Program-made: the position numbers and the translations under genes
The notes under the pieces: model-generated
Databases searched by the model: none
Told to the model about the DNA's origin: nothing
Seen by the model: the letters and a program-made list of their open reading frames with translations, nothing else
Shown here: one piece after another, positions 46,575 to 59,692 of the stretch
How positions within the stretch are numbered: position 1 is the first letter of the stretch
Layout: every line of letters starts with the position of its first letter
NCBI RefSeq assembly: GCF_002999335.1
Contig: NW_020312170.1
Location: 62,001-126,000, forward strand
Direction of reading: 5' to 3'
DNA length: 64,000 nt
Origin: Cyclospora cayetanensis
Taxonomy: Eukaryota > Apicomplexa > Conoidasida > Eucoccidiorida > Eimeriidae

Positions 46575-48890
46575 TTGCCCACACACCCCCAGCAGGAGCA
46601 GTGTTTGACGACGGCTGCCTTAGAGAGGCGTCCGATTGTGTTGGTCTCAGCAAACACGTCTGGCTAAGAGCAGTGGTAGGAAAGAGTCACTCCATGTTTA
46701 TTGCAGGCACGTCGAAACCAATCTCCAGGCCTTGTACACAGGCCACTTTGGGGGCTAGTCAGATTTATAGCATGCCACATGGTGAACTTTTTGTTGGACT
46801 TAAGTTTTTTCTAGCTGAAGTAGACAAGATGCGCCTACAAGGCGGTCAGGGGACTAGCAAACTGTTATCTATTTGAAGGACTCTACTGTGCCTACCGTCG
46901 GAAGGCATGGCTTACGTGACGCCTGGTGTGGGGCCTGTACTGCTGCGCGCTTCATGCATGTATTGCCGTCTCAAATACCTCATGAATGGAGAGAACCAAT
47001 TAGAGAGCTTTTCAAAGGTAGCCGTAAGCTGGCTGCGTGGGTAGCGCTCATGGACAAGCCTGACCAATTGCAAATGGGTGGTTCATTCTAGCAAGCACTG
47101 AAGCTAGAAGGACCGGGATAGCCTCGGATCAGGCAGCTGGATGCAAGCTAGGGATATATTAATGGCGGCAGCAGGTCCCTAGGTGTCGAGGATACACTGA
47201 GCCAAACAAAAGATTTGAGGTTTACTCGATCTTCTGTCCATTGAGCTAGAGCGTTTGCCTGCTAATAAAGAAATGCTTGTAATAGTTGTTCCCATGTGCT
47301 CGACTGCCCAATCGCTGAGCATCTAACTCGATAATTGCTGTCTTTTGAGCTAGATGAAGCCTCCCTGTGTCACTGGAAGCAGCAAATAGGAGCCTCTACC
47401 TACTCTGGGGAGGCCGGTGGGGCAAGAAGGCTCGTGCTCGCAATTGCCACACACTACATACAACACGTTATAATTGTAAATCAAAGAGTCAGATGCAGCG
47501 GGGCAAGCTTTTGTACTGCTCCTGTAACGTCTCATGGCCCTCATCTAACGGAGCTACAGCACGGGTGGAGAGGAGTGGATCATGCTCCGGGCGTCACATT
47601 CAGGCATTTTCTCCTACTGTAAGCGGGCTCAACTAATGGCTTGGTGTAGAGTTTACTATTGGTGTTGCTTGCTCGTTACCGCACTGGCTGCAGTGTAGGC
47701 TAACTCGATGGAATAATGGCCAATGCCGTGTGTGTGCGCTTATGCGCGCTTTATTGTAAGTGTCACTAGCTGTGAAGCTTTGGTGTGAATTAGTGCAGCA
47801 ACACGTGCAGCACGTGCCCCTCCCCATGTCGGGACCCTGAGTGGTGAGACTGTGTGGCCAGCTCATTTCGTAAGGCACTCAACAAGTTTCTATCAAGTAT
47901 AATCTCAGGCTTAAGGCTGGGTGTCGCCATACTAAATGTCTATGAGGAATGTTACATCGGTAGCACCTCGTAGCTCTATGCAGCTATTTCCCCGCGCATC
48001 TGCCCTTATTCAAAGCATTGAAATGCCAAGCTTCCAGTACAACAATTGTCTGTATCCGACCAAGCTACTTTACAATTCAGTGATCTGATTATTATTGGCC
48101 ATTGATAACATACACTTTAATGATAGAAGTTGACGGGGATCAACGCTTATTGGTACCGCTGAAGCCGGCCTACAAGCTGATGTAGAGACAATAGCGCCAT
48201 TAAGATGCTTACCGATCGATGAGATTATGCCGACCAGAAAAGTACGAGAATTGTAAGGATAAGTGAGTACTGGAAGATTATCATGTTCCTTACTTGACAC
48301 TCCCAGATAAAGAGGAACACGTACACTTTGTGGCACGTGCCTTGGGGGGAGAAGCATTTTAATTTTTACTCTATTCATGTAAAGGGCATCTGCATGCAGG
48401 GATTTCTACACTTCAAGCCTGCACACTCGCCTTGGTTTATCTTATGTGAAGCTCAGCGCAACAGCATAGTTTGGGAGAACAAAGAGAGCAAAAGCAGAAA
48501 ATCCTAGCAAGAGCCCGATATGTGGAGAATTATGAAACTTTGGTTCGCAAAGCAAGTCGCTGCTTTATTAATTATTTATCTCAGATTCGCCCAAAGTGGC
48601 ACGTTAGGTGGTCGCAGGATGCCCAGCGACTCATCGATTGATCAGCTCACCGGCGAGGCTTCCGCAAAAAGTGAACTACGTGGAATGTCACGAGCGAGTG
48701 AGTGTAAAACCTGCAAGCTTGGCTAAAAGGGGAGAGGCACGCCAGAACTTGGAATTAAGGGATGTTTCTCTGTCAACCTGCCCTATCCTACAGTCTTAAA
48801 AGACGAGTAAAGAAAGCCGAAGGGAAGCCATGGTCCTAGGCAATCTCAGACAGTCCCTCAACACACGCTTCTATTGTGGGAAACTGAATA
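46575..48890. other. Gene-poor stretch upstream of the retroelement
   Basis: Plus-strand frames at 46601-46876, 46873-47091 and 47335-47622 are open but unrecognised; they could be decayed gag or flanking element sequence, since they are on the same strand as the Ty3/gypsy remnant. I see no long terminal repeat by eye and nothing else supported. Confidence 0.35.
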
Positions 48891-50820
48891 GTGTCACCCG
48901 CACCTACACGCGAATGCACAAGGTTAGAAAACTTGAGCAACGGGGCTAAGCCTAGGAGAGTCAGGCTAATTGGCGAGCAAAAGAGATGTGCAGAGGAACG
49001 CCAAGCCCCCCACACACGGTGTGGCGCAATGAAGAGGGCTGTAGACGATAGAGGCGCAAGTAAAAACCTCCCACGGTTTGTTTCCTCTTTGTTACAAGTT
49101 TCCATTGATGGGCAAGAATTGCCAGCGCTATTCGACACTGGATGTGAAATGAGTCCTCTATTCAAGGAAAGAGCACAAAAGTGCAATCAGCCTGTGCACT
49201 CGTTAGAGCAGTCCCTAGTTCTCAGGTTTGTAAACATGAGGCCGAAAGCAAGAATTGGCGAAGTAACCGGCAATCCAAAGTCATTTTACATCGGAATTGA
49301 GTCATATCAGCATGGTCCTTGACTTTCATGGCATACCCCTCCACCCTGACGCAGTGCTTTTTCATTGCCATTGTTGATCCATTGGAGGGAGTGCATCATC
49401 CATCCAACCACAGCTGTGTGCTGTGGTAATCACCTCGTCACAAGGCGCTAGCAAGAAGCAGCTGCTGGTCCCCTGAGCAACTCTCATTTCATCTATGGTG
49501 GAAAGGGTAGAGTCATTGCCTCAACAAGTTGGGGCCGAGTCTTCATGCGAGCGACTCAACAAAGTAGTAAGAGGGGGCAGTTCTAAGCATGCATTATGTC
49601 TTGCCAATTCTGCACCTAGTTATCCATCAAGATTTTTGCCTGAACCTTTGACAGAGGAAGAGTAGGAATGGGCAAACAATAAGGACAAATCCGCCGTTTA
49701 TCCCAAGCGATCTCCTGCGATATCGGAAGCCGCCTACGGCATGAAGAGGAGATTGCGTGAGAGTCGGATGTTCATTTGAGATCGGTCAAGGTGCACAAAT
49801 CGACTAGCGCCTTTGGCTACAACAGGTGCTGGTGCCGAAAGCGACGCAAGGTGGCACATTTACGGCTACCTCAAGCCCCTGAATAAGATCACTTTAAAGA
49901 AGTTCCCGATGCCCAATATTGGCGAGCAAATTGACAAGCAACATCGACCAAAAATAAACTTAACAGCTGACCTTACAGACGCTTGCTTTAAGATTCCCCT
50001 TCCCCCAGAGGTCACGCACAAAACGGTGTTTTACAAAAGCAATCGCAGACTCGATTATACTGGTATGCCGTCTTGTGTTGTCTATTCCATAGCTGAACTG
50101 CAACGGCATCCTCTTGAAGATGTCTATGAGTCTATTGAGGAGGGCTGAATAGCTGCCTGCATGGACAATGCCTTTCGGTTCTGCTGAAACTAGCACGAGC
50201 ACGTACAGCAACAATGGCGTGGGCTCCAACTGTTGTGAGAAGAGACGCAAGTGTTTTTCGTAATGGCAGTTTTGTTTATGGAACACTTTGCTCGGCTGCT
50301 GGCCTGGAGTAATATCCGGAAAGTTTTCAAAAGTTAAGGCGTGGCCTTAACCTTTGCGCTCCCGCAAGGATGCTGCGAAGCTGTGAGCTTGGATTTTCTT
50401 GCCTGAGTTGTATTCCTGGATTTGCTCAGATCGGTGCTCCTTCAACTGCTTTTACAAAAATGCAGTTTGGGGAAGAGACGAAGGGGGCCGTTTGAAAAAC
50501 AAGGAAGCTGGTCGACCGCCTTACAGCTGCTCTCGTACTTGTGTTGTTCGTTTGAAAGAGTCACCATTATTTTAAACACCTATGCTAGTGACTTATGAGT
50601 GAGTAATACCCTCTCTTCCAACAGGCTACGGATGCTTCACAACATTGAACCAGTGGTTCTTGCTCCCTTTCCCTTACCGGAACCGAGCAGCGGTATTCAA
50701 CGCCGAAAAAGGAATGCCATGGTGTGGTGTGTGTAAACAATTTGCCGCCATTAAGCTTATGGAAGTCATTTTGTTGTCCATAACGAGCATCGGGTTTTAA
50801 TGCGCCTTTCAAAAAGCTTT
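48891..50820 (+). mobile_element. Decayed Ty3/gypsy-type LTR retrotransposon (protease, RT, RNase H traces)
   Basis: Order and motifs fit the pol gene of a Ty3/gypsy element. At 48891-49320 a retropepsin-like segment has VSIDGQELPALFDTGCEMS with the DTG active-site triad. At 49640-50200 a reverse transcriptase follows: a degraded lead-in, then GYLKPLNKITLKKFPMP, LTADLTDACFKIPLPPE (first catalytic Asp) and GMPSCVVYS. The catalytic Y-x-D-D position reads CMDN just after an in-frame TGA, so the second Asp is lost. Around 50570-50620 LNTYASDL, a stop, then VSNTLS corresponds to the start of RNase H. Stops and frame changes occur throughout, so it cannot be functional. No integrase or LTR was recognised. 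Confidence 0.8.
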
Positions 50821-51540
50821 CATAACTCGGATTACCCTAGGGTGGTTCGCTTGCTTGGGTGCCTCCTCCACCCAAGTGCATGAAGGCTTGTGAGCCCCCA
50901 ACGCTGCGTATGTGCCGACACGCATGAGCATATGAATATTTCTACCAGTAGGCAAAAAGGAATCGGGCCAGTGAATTCATTCGCGCTCCTGCGCTTCTGT
51001 GCCAGTACTCAGCAATAACTTTATACTCTGGTGTTCGCAGTTGAAGGGGCGCCGTTACTGAGATCATGCTAATCTAGCCAGGTGAGGTGCTGCCGAAAAT
51101 TGCCGTTCACCGAACAGGTACTTCAAAGTGAACCTATTACATTGGGATGCAGCAAAGGTATGCACGTTAGTTCTCGCAATACTATGCACTCGTAAGTGGA
51201 GGCTAAAATGCGAACTGGTAAAGCATACGTATTACATCGTCTTGACGATCCGGCTTAGTGTATGCCGAGCTGGAAAAAACCTTTAATACGCTCAAGGCAT
51301 TCCGGAATCACCATCGTTTTTCAAATGGATGAAGCCGATACGGAAGAAGTAATTAAACATGGCACTTATCGCCCTACGTCTATGCGCCCGTGCCCTGAAC
51401 CAAAAGGCGACGACACACATTTTTCGTTCTAAAGTGCTCCGTTGGAGCAGCCAGCAGCACCGGCCGCTGAAGCTTGCGTACCCAAACGAGACAAAGAAAA
51501 ACGCATATCTAGACACTACCTCTACAGTGTGGCATTTTTC
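50821..51540. other. Intergenic, probably further element debris
   Basis: No integrase motif (HHCC, DDE) is recognisable in the plus-strand translation. Frames at 51292-51516 (-) and 51359-51547 (+) overlap each other and have no known content. It should include the 3' untranslated region of the minus-strand gene ending at 51541. Confidence 0.35.
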
Positions 51541-54500
51541 TCACTGACCTGAGGACCACGCCGGGGAGGGCTCACCTGGAGCCACCACAGGGCCCCCGCG
51601 GGCATGCAGCAATTTTAGCAGACTTCGTTCTCCGCTTGCTGCCCTAGCCACCGGATGGGTGTGCGCGTTTGGCACAAGGTTCAAGTGCCCGACGGAGAGC
51701 ACAGAAGGGGGCCTCTTAAGACCCATTTGGTGATGAAGCATTGGAGCAGAGGCATCTCCCACTGGCATAGTGGGCCTAAATTCAGCATACAGGGCACAGA
51801 AGCACTCCGGGAACATTACACAGGTTCAAAAAATCGGAAGTGCATTCTAGGAGGAAACAAGGAAAAGCTTGCTTACGTCTGGCCTCCTGAGGCATGGAGC
51901 GACGGCTGGGCCTGTGGGTTTCGCTGTTCCACAGAGTGCAGCTGCTGCAGGTGACGCTGCTGCTGCATTAGTTGCCGCTCAAGGTCAATGCCAGATCTGG
52001 GTATCACCTTCCCAGGGGGTTCCTCGCGGATTATTGGCAAACAGCCATGAGATGAGGGAACATGTCTGTCCACACCGTTGTCAGAAGCCGGGACTACTCC
52101 GATCAGGGAGAGGAGCTGTCTTCCTGCCTGGCGGCCTTGTGCTGCATCCACTGCATGGAAACAGGCAGCAGAATAAGATTCGCGCCGAGTTCAAAATTCC
52201 TGCACCATGTTTGAACTCGTTCTATTTCACGAGTTCTAGGAAGCACAGCACGCAATCCATGCGTGTTGCTGCCCCATGCCACAAAAAGGAATACTCAGCC
52301 TACACGTGCCAGCCCATTTTTTTGCACAGTAGCAGGGTTGCTGATTACCAGGACTTGACCGAACGGTTTTCTGTCACAAGAGGGCTTGTACTTACAAGGC
52401 TGGCCTCTATGCTGCCTTATGGCCTGCTGCTGGTGCAGCCGCTGCTGGTGCATGGAGCAGAGCTGATCCTTGTGAAGCTGATCCCGTGGCTGCGACTGGT
52501 TCATGGGTGCGTGCTGCTGCGCTTGAAATGTTTGTTGCTCCTCCGAGTGGCGAAGTATGGGGTAATTCCCCCGTTGGGGTACTTTAGGTTGCTGCTGCCT
52601 CCGACAAACCTCCTGCCGCTGATTGCCTGCAGTTTTAGGAGAGTGAGACCCACATGAGCCCGTGTTCTGATGAGACGAGCTCTGACTCCGAGTGCAGGTG
52701 GCGTTCCCCGAGGATTCATTGGCGCAACGATCTCTAGCTGGACTGACAACTCGTTCTGGAGAACCCGCAAGCATTGCCGTGAACCACGCCGCCACAGACG
52801 CAGCTCCCGGACTGGAAAGCGCAGCCGCAGCGGCTTGTGCAGCCGCAACACTCGCAGCTGCTTTTTCACGAGCGCTTGCAGAATCCTGATGACCCACACT
52901 GCCATGGGCACCCCTGCCACGGGACTCGCATCCCAAGGCGAAGTCCTGCGCCGTAAAGACACCGCACTAGTCTTTGTTAAGCTCGTTGGTAGGAACTACA
53001 TCAGCAGATATCTGATGTTCGAAATCAAAAACCCACCGTCTCCTCAAGAATTGAAAATTCCTCTTCCACGTCATTCTCCAGGGGTACGCCCCCAAGACCC
53101 ACAGTGGCCTGCGGAGAAACAGGGGGCCCCTGAGGGCCCCATAGGCTTTGCACAGCATCTCCATATCCAGCAGCATGTTGTTGTTCACGTTCAGCAGGAA
53201 GGCTTCCAGGGGTCCCCGTGGCAGAGGGATCCGAACTCGTTTGCTTTAGGTTGGGCTTTGTATCCTTCACAGAACGGAAATACCCCTCCAAAGTCATCCC
53301 GCCCTCCACCGCCTTTTCCGCCAGACGGATATCTCCCATGGAGAACGCAGCAAGGCCCCCATCTACATCCGTCAACTCCTCGTGAAGCCGTGAGGGGCTA
53401 CCCTTCACTGAGGCATCACACGATTCCTCTTTACGTTTCTCGCACTGCGCGTGAGCTGCCCATGCAGGGTGCGCCTCCTGTCGCCTCTGGCTCCCATCAG
53501 GCTGAGTCACCTGCGGACAGCAGCAGCAATAGCGCCTCTACTCGTACGTCTGTAAGAGGTGAGGGCAGCAAGACCGAATAGACATGGACAGAAGGGGTCG
53601 AGTCCTCAAAATTAGAGAGAAATGACTTGAACAGGCGGGCCTTGCATTGCATCTCCAGTCGTAGAATTCCTCTAGTTCACTCGATCGTAGCTACGATAGC
53701 GACTAAGAATTCGAACGAACCCTGCACGCAGCGCAAACCAGAAAGCATTTAAAGAACAACGTTAGTGGCACAAGCACTGGAGTGCGTCGAGTGTTTTACA
53801 GAGGAAGAAACATACCGACAGCTCTACGCTCTGCTATGTGAACCCCAAAAAGCTCTGAATCCCTCCCCCCCTTCGCACATACTGCATAGGTGTTGCTCCA
53901 GGAGCCCTTAATGGCCTTCCAAGCTTTCGCTTCGCATTAAGCAGCGGACCGCCCCTGGCGTCCCCTGACGGGGGAGCATCTCCTCCGTCTGGCGGGGGAC
54001 GGGGATCATCCACTGCGAGTACAAACAAATGCAAAGCGCTGCCGGCCTCTAGGTACAGCTCAATACGTAGTCGGGAGTAAACTCGAAAAGATAGAACTTA
54101 CCAGCAGAACAACTGCTGTTCAAAGAGGGCCCTGTCTGACGTCCAGCAGGACCTGGCGGCTGTCGAGACTTCCTGATGCCTTGAGGCGCCTGTGCTGCGC
54201 CAGACGCGTCTGCTGCACTGCCCTGGCGTTGCACAAGTTGGAAGCTTGGTCTGAGGGAAAGAAGCTAACAGAAATAAACAAGCAATTATGCGTTGTTGGA
54301 GGGTGGGCTTTCCTGCTTGCTGTAGTCCGGGTAGGGCAGCGGCCGCAGTAACAGCCCCTCACTCGCTGAAACATGAACTGAAATAGTCTTCGCGAGTTTT
54401 GGAAGACAGCTCTTGAGCCTCTCGTCCTACTTGTGGCAGGTCGCTGAGCCGCTTTGCTCCAGACTCCCCAGAAACTGCACAGGCCGAAGAATCGCCAGTG

Positions 54501-55444
54501 GGAGTCTCACGCCCATCTCCTTCCAGCACCCTGTCTTCCTCGCTAGTATGCTTCCCTTCCCTTCTCTTCCGTTCATGCTGCTGGATGGAAGATGTGCTGC
54601 CACTTGGCAAGACGGGTTTGGCTAGAGGCAAGCTCTCCTCTGATGAGCCAACATTTACTGCCTGCGTAGAAGCGGCTCCTTGGGTGGAAACCTCAATAGG
54701 TACACGAGCGTGGAAGGGCCTCTGGCTCTTTACAGCGTAACGCATCATCTTCTGAATGGTGTAGACTCGACCTGCACTTGCCGCCCTCGCTACAGTTATT
54801 GGCTCTGCCGCGCTTGATTCTGCATTGCTGAGTCGCTCATAGCTGCGCCCGCCGTCCGTCATGTCTGCTGCTATATCCCCTGCAGACTGCTGTTTCCCCA
54901 GTTCGTTCTCCTCTTGTCCCTCATATCTGGCACTGGCAGACTGTAGCGAGTGTTTTTGTGTTTCACAAACTTTCGGTGGTTCTATGTTATCCTTATCTGC
55001 ATGCTGCTTTTGATTTTGGTGCTGCTGCTGCTGCTGTTGTTCCTGCTGCGGTTGCAATGCCTGAACATCTTTTTGGATCGTGTCCATGCAATTGTCTAGC
55101 TTAGGCATCACCGCATCACTGGTTGTTGTCTCTCGGTAAGCAGGGACTGCCTGTGTCTCAGCATCACCAGACCCACCTCCTTCGTTTGCGTCTGGGGAAG
55201 GCAGCTGAGAGACGTGTACCCCATCCAACACTTGGAAATCTCTTGCCTCTGTTAAGCTTGCTTTTGTTGGTACTGTCACTGCTGCCTTCCCTTGCGCTGC
55301 TACCTCGTCTGCAACCTTCTCTGGTGGCGAACTTGCTGACAACGGTGACGCACCAGGTGAAGTTGTCGGTGCCTGCTCCTTGATCCTCTCCTCGATAGCA
55401 GATAAAGTATCTGGTTTCTCGATAAACTTGCAATCTGCGTCCAT
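51541..55444 (-). CDS. Low-complexity protein with possible eIF4E-binding motif (4E-T-like?)
   Basis: Seven exons: 54363-55444, 54102-54250, 53879-54012, 53037-53510, 52396-52945, 51877-52150, 51541-51775; 2898 nt, 965 residues, all phases agree. No globular domain is evident; the chain is rich in Gln, Ser, Glu, Ala and Pro with a poly-Gln run near residue 135. Residues 227-243 read VYTIQKMMRYAVKSQRP. This fits the Y-x4-hydrophobic-hydrophobic eIF4E-binding consensus and, with the following S-x-RP, recalls the N-terminal motif of animal 4E-T. Other conserved-looking islands are EGGMTLEGYFRSVK, GRQLLSLIGVVP and DLERQLMQQQ. A translation-repression or mRNP-granule role is therefore possible but unproven. 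Weak points: the exon-3 donor (TAT|GTGCGA) is poor, and a GTGAGC donor near the end (51573) could add further exons. Confidence 0.7.
55018..55053 (-). repeat. CTG/TTG repeat encoding poly-Gln
   Basis: CTG units with a few TTG on the plus strand encode the Gln run near residue 135 of the minus-strand protein. The run lies between unstructured segments, not inside a domain. Confidence 0.75.
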
Positions 55445-58400
55445 TTTCGTCGGGGGTCTTCTCTAGGAAGCAGCAGCGAGATGAGCCCGGACGGCAGAAT
55501 TGTCAGGACAGGGGTTTCTATAGACGTAGCCGGACGCAAATATGCTGAATCGCATTCTTGTGCCGAATTAGCACTAATTAACTGGACCTGCTTGCACAGC
55601 TCAAATAGATTAACGACAAGGAACCAGAGACCGTGGATCGTTAGGGGTTAGTAGCAAGGCGGGGAGCCACCGCCCTGAAAACATGCACACCCCCTTCGGT
55701 CGACCTCCATAAAAGACATGGCCAAGGTACATACTTTAAGTCATAACCCTACTTTGAACACACACTGGAGCTAGACAGGAGCACACAGGGGCTGCTTGGC
55801 CTCGCATGCGGGGTGGGGCCGCTAATGGGTTGTTCCACTTCCTTTTGCACTTATGTGAACCGTTCGCGTAATATATCAGTATTTGGGCTACAGAAAATAT
55901 ACGTGGCTACTATGATAGTAGATTTCTTGGTGGCAAGAAGAGAGAATTAAAGCCCCTCACAGCTATATGGATTGCCTGCGCCACCAAGAGGCTGGCCGAG
56001 CACACCTGCTCTTAGGCAGGGTACCTCAACATTGCCTGGCACCAACTGATGGCCATTTTCCCTATTGGGCCATGCCAAAACCCCTACTTTTAGGGCTGGC
56101 TCTAAGGTGTGTAACGTCGGTTTCCCATTGGTTTATCTCGTACCGCCCCTGTAGTTCCAGCGGGGTTAGCTACACTTCCACGCTTTATACTACAGTAGCT
56201 ATTTCTGAGAATGAGTAGATTCCCTAGCTGGCTACTCATCCATTGGTTCAGCTGGTTACGCTCCTGTAGGTGCAGCGTGCTAAACTACCCTTGAACACTT
56301 TCTGTTTCACTAGTTAAATATAACCAAGATTTGGTGAAGAATCAAATCGCTGGTCTATCTGTTGAGCTGTTCTTGAAAAACACAGACGATCCAGGAGGTG
56401 TAAAAAGACGTGAAGTATACTAATTACTGCATGCAGACAGCTTTCGCGTGAATAGAGCCACCGTGAAAGTGCAATTTCCTCGTAAGAACTGGCAGCAGGG
56501 AGCACTGGCTTTTTTTCATTTGGGATAAGCAAAGCGAGGTACACATTTTAACTTGCTGATGATATTTTTTGGTAATTGGCCATACTTAGCGCCGTTATGC
56601 TTTTCTTGTGGAAATACCATCATCGATGTGTCCGTAGACATATTTTTGCTGACAAAAAATGCCATTTAATCAGCTGTAAAGCCACCGCGTTCACATCAGC
56701 TTGCAGGCCAGCCTCCGCTACCCTAATAGACGTGGTGCTGTCAAACATCATTATCCAAGAATTTTGTTCCTAGTTTGTTGGCAGCCAGAATCAAATCGTT
56801 GCATTATCAACCAACTTCTTCAAAACCATAAAACTGCTGTAGAGAAGACTGACGTCCCACTGAACCCCACAGCCAGTGGATGGACAAGGAGCAGATGCAT
56901 TGGAGCTTGCGGTCCATCTGATGCCACACTTAAACTAAAGTCACTGTGGGGAGTCACTTAGGTCCAGACTACATACAAGCTAAGCAGAAAGTTCTGAAGT
57001 GTTCTTTCACATAGCGTTCCCTCCCCTCTATCTGTGTCCCTAACAGTCACCCACAAGAACGGAGAAAGAAGTTAAAGATGGGCGTGGCTGCATGGCCCAG
57101 CACCCCGCGCACTCATAGCTAGTTACACATAGCATCCAGCATACATACACACACGACTAATGCTGATTCTATCAAAATTACATTAGCATGCAGCAACAAA
57201 GTCATACAAACAGTTATTCCTTTTTCTTAAAATTGTTTGTTAGTCAGCTTAAACTACTGCAATAGAAAGAGCCTGAGTGTAGCTCAGCCTAATACACTTA
57301 GAAAAAAGGTGCGGCAGCGCCCATCCTAATTGTTCCTCCGCCCTCATGCAGAAAGCTTGTAGGTTGGATGCAAGATAAGTGGGGATCCCACTTTTAACGA
57401 AACATAAGAACTTTCTAGCAAGCTTTTTGTCAGATTGAGGCTAAGCATCTTCTTACGGAGACCCTAGCGGGATCGTCTCACTCTAGAACCCACTGTAAAA
57501 CGGTATCCCGTAGCATACTTAGTACTTCTCTATTTACTAAGGGTTTACTCTGCAGTGAGCTTCGATCACCCAGGGGTCGGCGTAGAGTTTAGCTGTAGAG
57601 CATCCTGAAGAGAGTGCGAGTGCCCGCCTTCTAGTTATTTTCATCCCCAGATTGTTGAATTTATCGCACACTTGTCCTCCGAACCTGTGACTTTGTTTAC
57701 TCCAAACGCGATGAAGCATACTGATGCTTTGTTAGGAAATTCGATTATTGAAAAAACAAAGGCAGGGCAGTTTTCCTCTGCACAAATACCAGCGGCTTGC
57801 TCTGCGACATAAGCGCTTGTTCTATTGCAACGATCGCAGCGTACTGAACTGAGGTCATCAGATGGCCCTTTTGGCCATCCAACCTTCTAAAGATATCCAT
57901 TTTCCGTATGATAAGTGATCGCTGCATAGAAGCGTCCTTCCACAGTAAGCTCATTTTAGCAAAGAGAATGCCGGCCAAGTGCGTCGCCTGGACGGAGCAC
58001 GTTAGTTTGGTGCTCTGGCAATCCGCTATTACAATTGGTCTCCGCTACATTTCAACCACATGGCTGGTTAACTGCTGTATTCTTCAGGGTGCTGAATTCA
58101 AACTGGGAGTGGCCATATTCTACGTCTACCTATCAGGTTTATATATGCTTATTCAGAACGTTGAAGTGCACAGTTTCGCTTGGATACATGACTGTTTTTA
58201 TTGGCGGCATGGTTCCCCTCTACACCATGGAGGCAGTCATGTTTAGTAGAGGACAGGGATTGGTGTAGCTAGGCGCCTTCTCTCTCTTGCTTCGTATGTA
58301 TCACACTATTCGATAGAATTCGCAAAGCTCGATTTGTAGCTGCTACTTCTCTCTGTTCGATGCGCTGCTTATTGCCGTAGTCGTTTGGCAGGTGCGCAGC

Positions 58401-59692
58401 ACAACTACTTATACAGCATGTGGTTAATTCTAAAAAAAGGAACTCGGACTGCTTCAAGGTAGGCTTGATGCCTTTCCCAAACAGAGTTATTACCATACTC
58501 CACCCGCGTCTTCTTGACAGCAGGATCGTCGCATGCAGCAGCGTTCCTTTCGTACATCAGCAGGCACCCCACTGGCGCCCTATACGAGGTCAAAAATACC
58601 ATGCGTCCGAGGGTGGAATGAGCGAGTTGGGATGTCAACCGTTGGCGGTACATATTTCAGGACTAAAAAATGTAATTGAACGGACTAACAAACACCGAAA
58701 TATGTCGTTTGTCACAATCGCCAACCTCAGCGTCTCACGAAGCCACGTAAAGCGCATGGAAATGCGCATGCGTGTTCAGCAACCAACAAATGTGCAAGCA
58801 CCATGATTTTCGCAGCAAGCCTCTGGAGGAAGGAACCGATTTACGATGACACACCAATGAACTCGGTGAGCAACTTTATAGCCTTGGCGTTGACCAATAA
58901 AAGCCTGGTTATACGTACCAAATCTGGCCTTCTGGTTCCAGTTAGCATGCGCGAATCCGTGCGATCCAGTAGCTACGAGAATGCTCTTTATCAGTTTAAA
59001 CATCGTAGTTTCTTGTAAGCGGAGGCTAACGCGATTCTACGAGTGCCAAAACAGGTTCTTTTCCTGTCCAGGCACTTCGTTGTAAATAGGTCTAACAAGC
59101 CCCGAGTACAGGTTACCCTCAAGTAGGCGTAAGGTATTCAGCATAGCGCCAGCAACGAGCAATTTCTTATCTCTACTTGGGTTCGCGCAGCTAGGGAAGC
59201 CCACTGCAGCTATTATTACTGCTGATGCTTTCCTTGGTGTTGGGGTAAATTGGCGTGACACGCAAGGCCAAGTTACCGAGAACGATATGCGCCTATGGTA
59301 GTCCAAGTCAATTCTCACGGCATTAATGCAGTCAAAACCTCATACACTATGTCAGTTCTCATGTGAACCCCACCGTTGAAAGCGATTTCGCATTCGAAGA
59401 GACAAGGATAGGCAAGATCTTGATACTGAGCCTTTCGCAACTCGCCACTGCCACGCTCGGTAGCCAGGTAGCAACAGCGATGCTCACGCACAGCTAAACC
59501 ATCCATGTGCCGATTCCAAGGATCGATCCACAAATAGATGCCCTCGAGGAGCCACAGTCACTGGAAGCTCCCAAAATATACCTGCCCTCTGAAGCGTCGC
59601 CACGAGGCCAATTCCACCTCAAGCAACTTTACTATGCCTGCCTCTTTTCCGCATGACCTCCTGTGGGCCATCCTACAGGCCAATGTGAAGTT
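55445..59692. other. Gene-poor block, no supported gene
   Basis: Over 4 kb of AT-richer sequence without CAG runs. Minus frames at 58405-58653, 59037-59318 and 59315-59533 are protein-like and lie in line with each other, with in-frame stops between them, so this may be a decayed element or pseudogene read leftwards. I recognise no domain in them. Plus frames at 57908-58268 are likewise unassigned. Confidence 0.35.
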
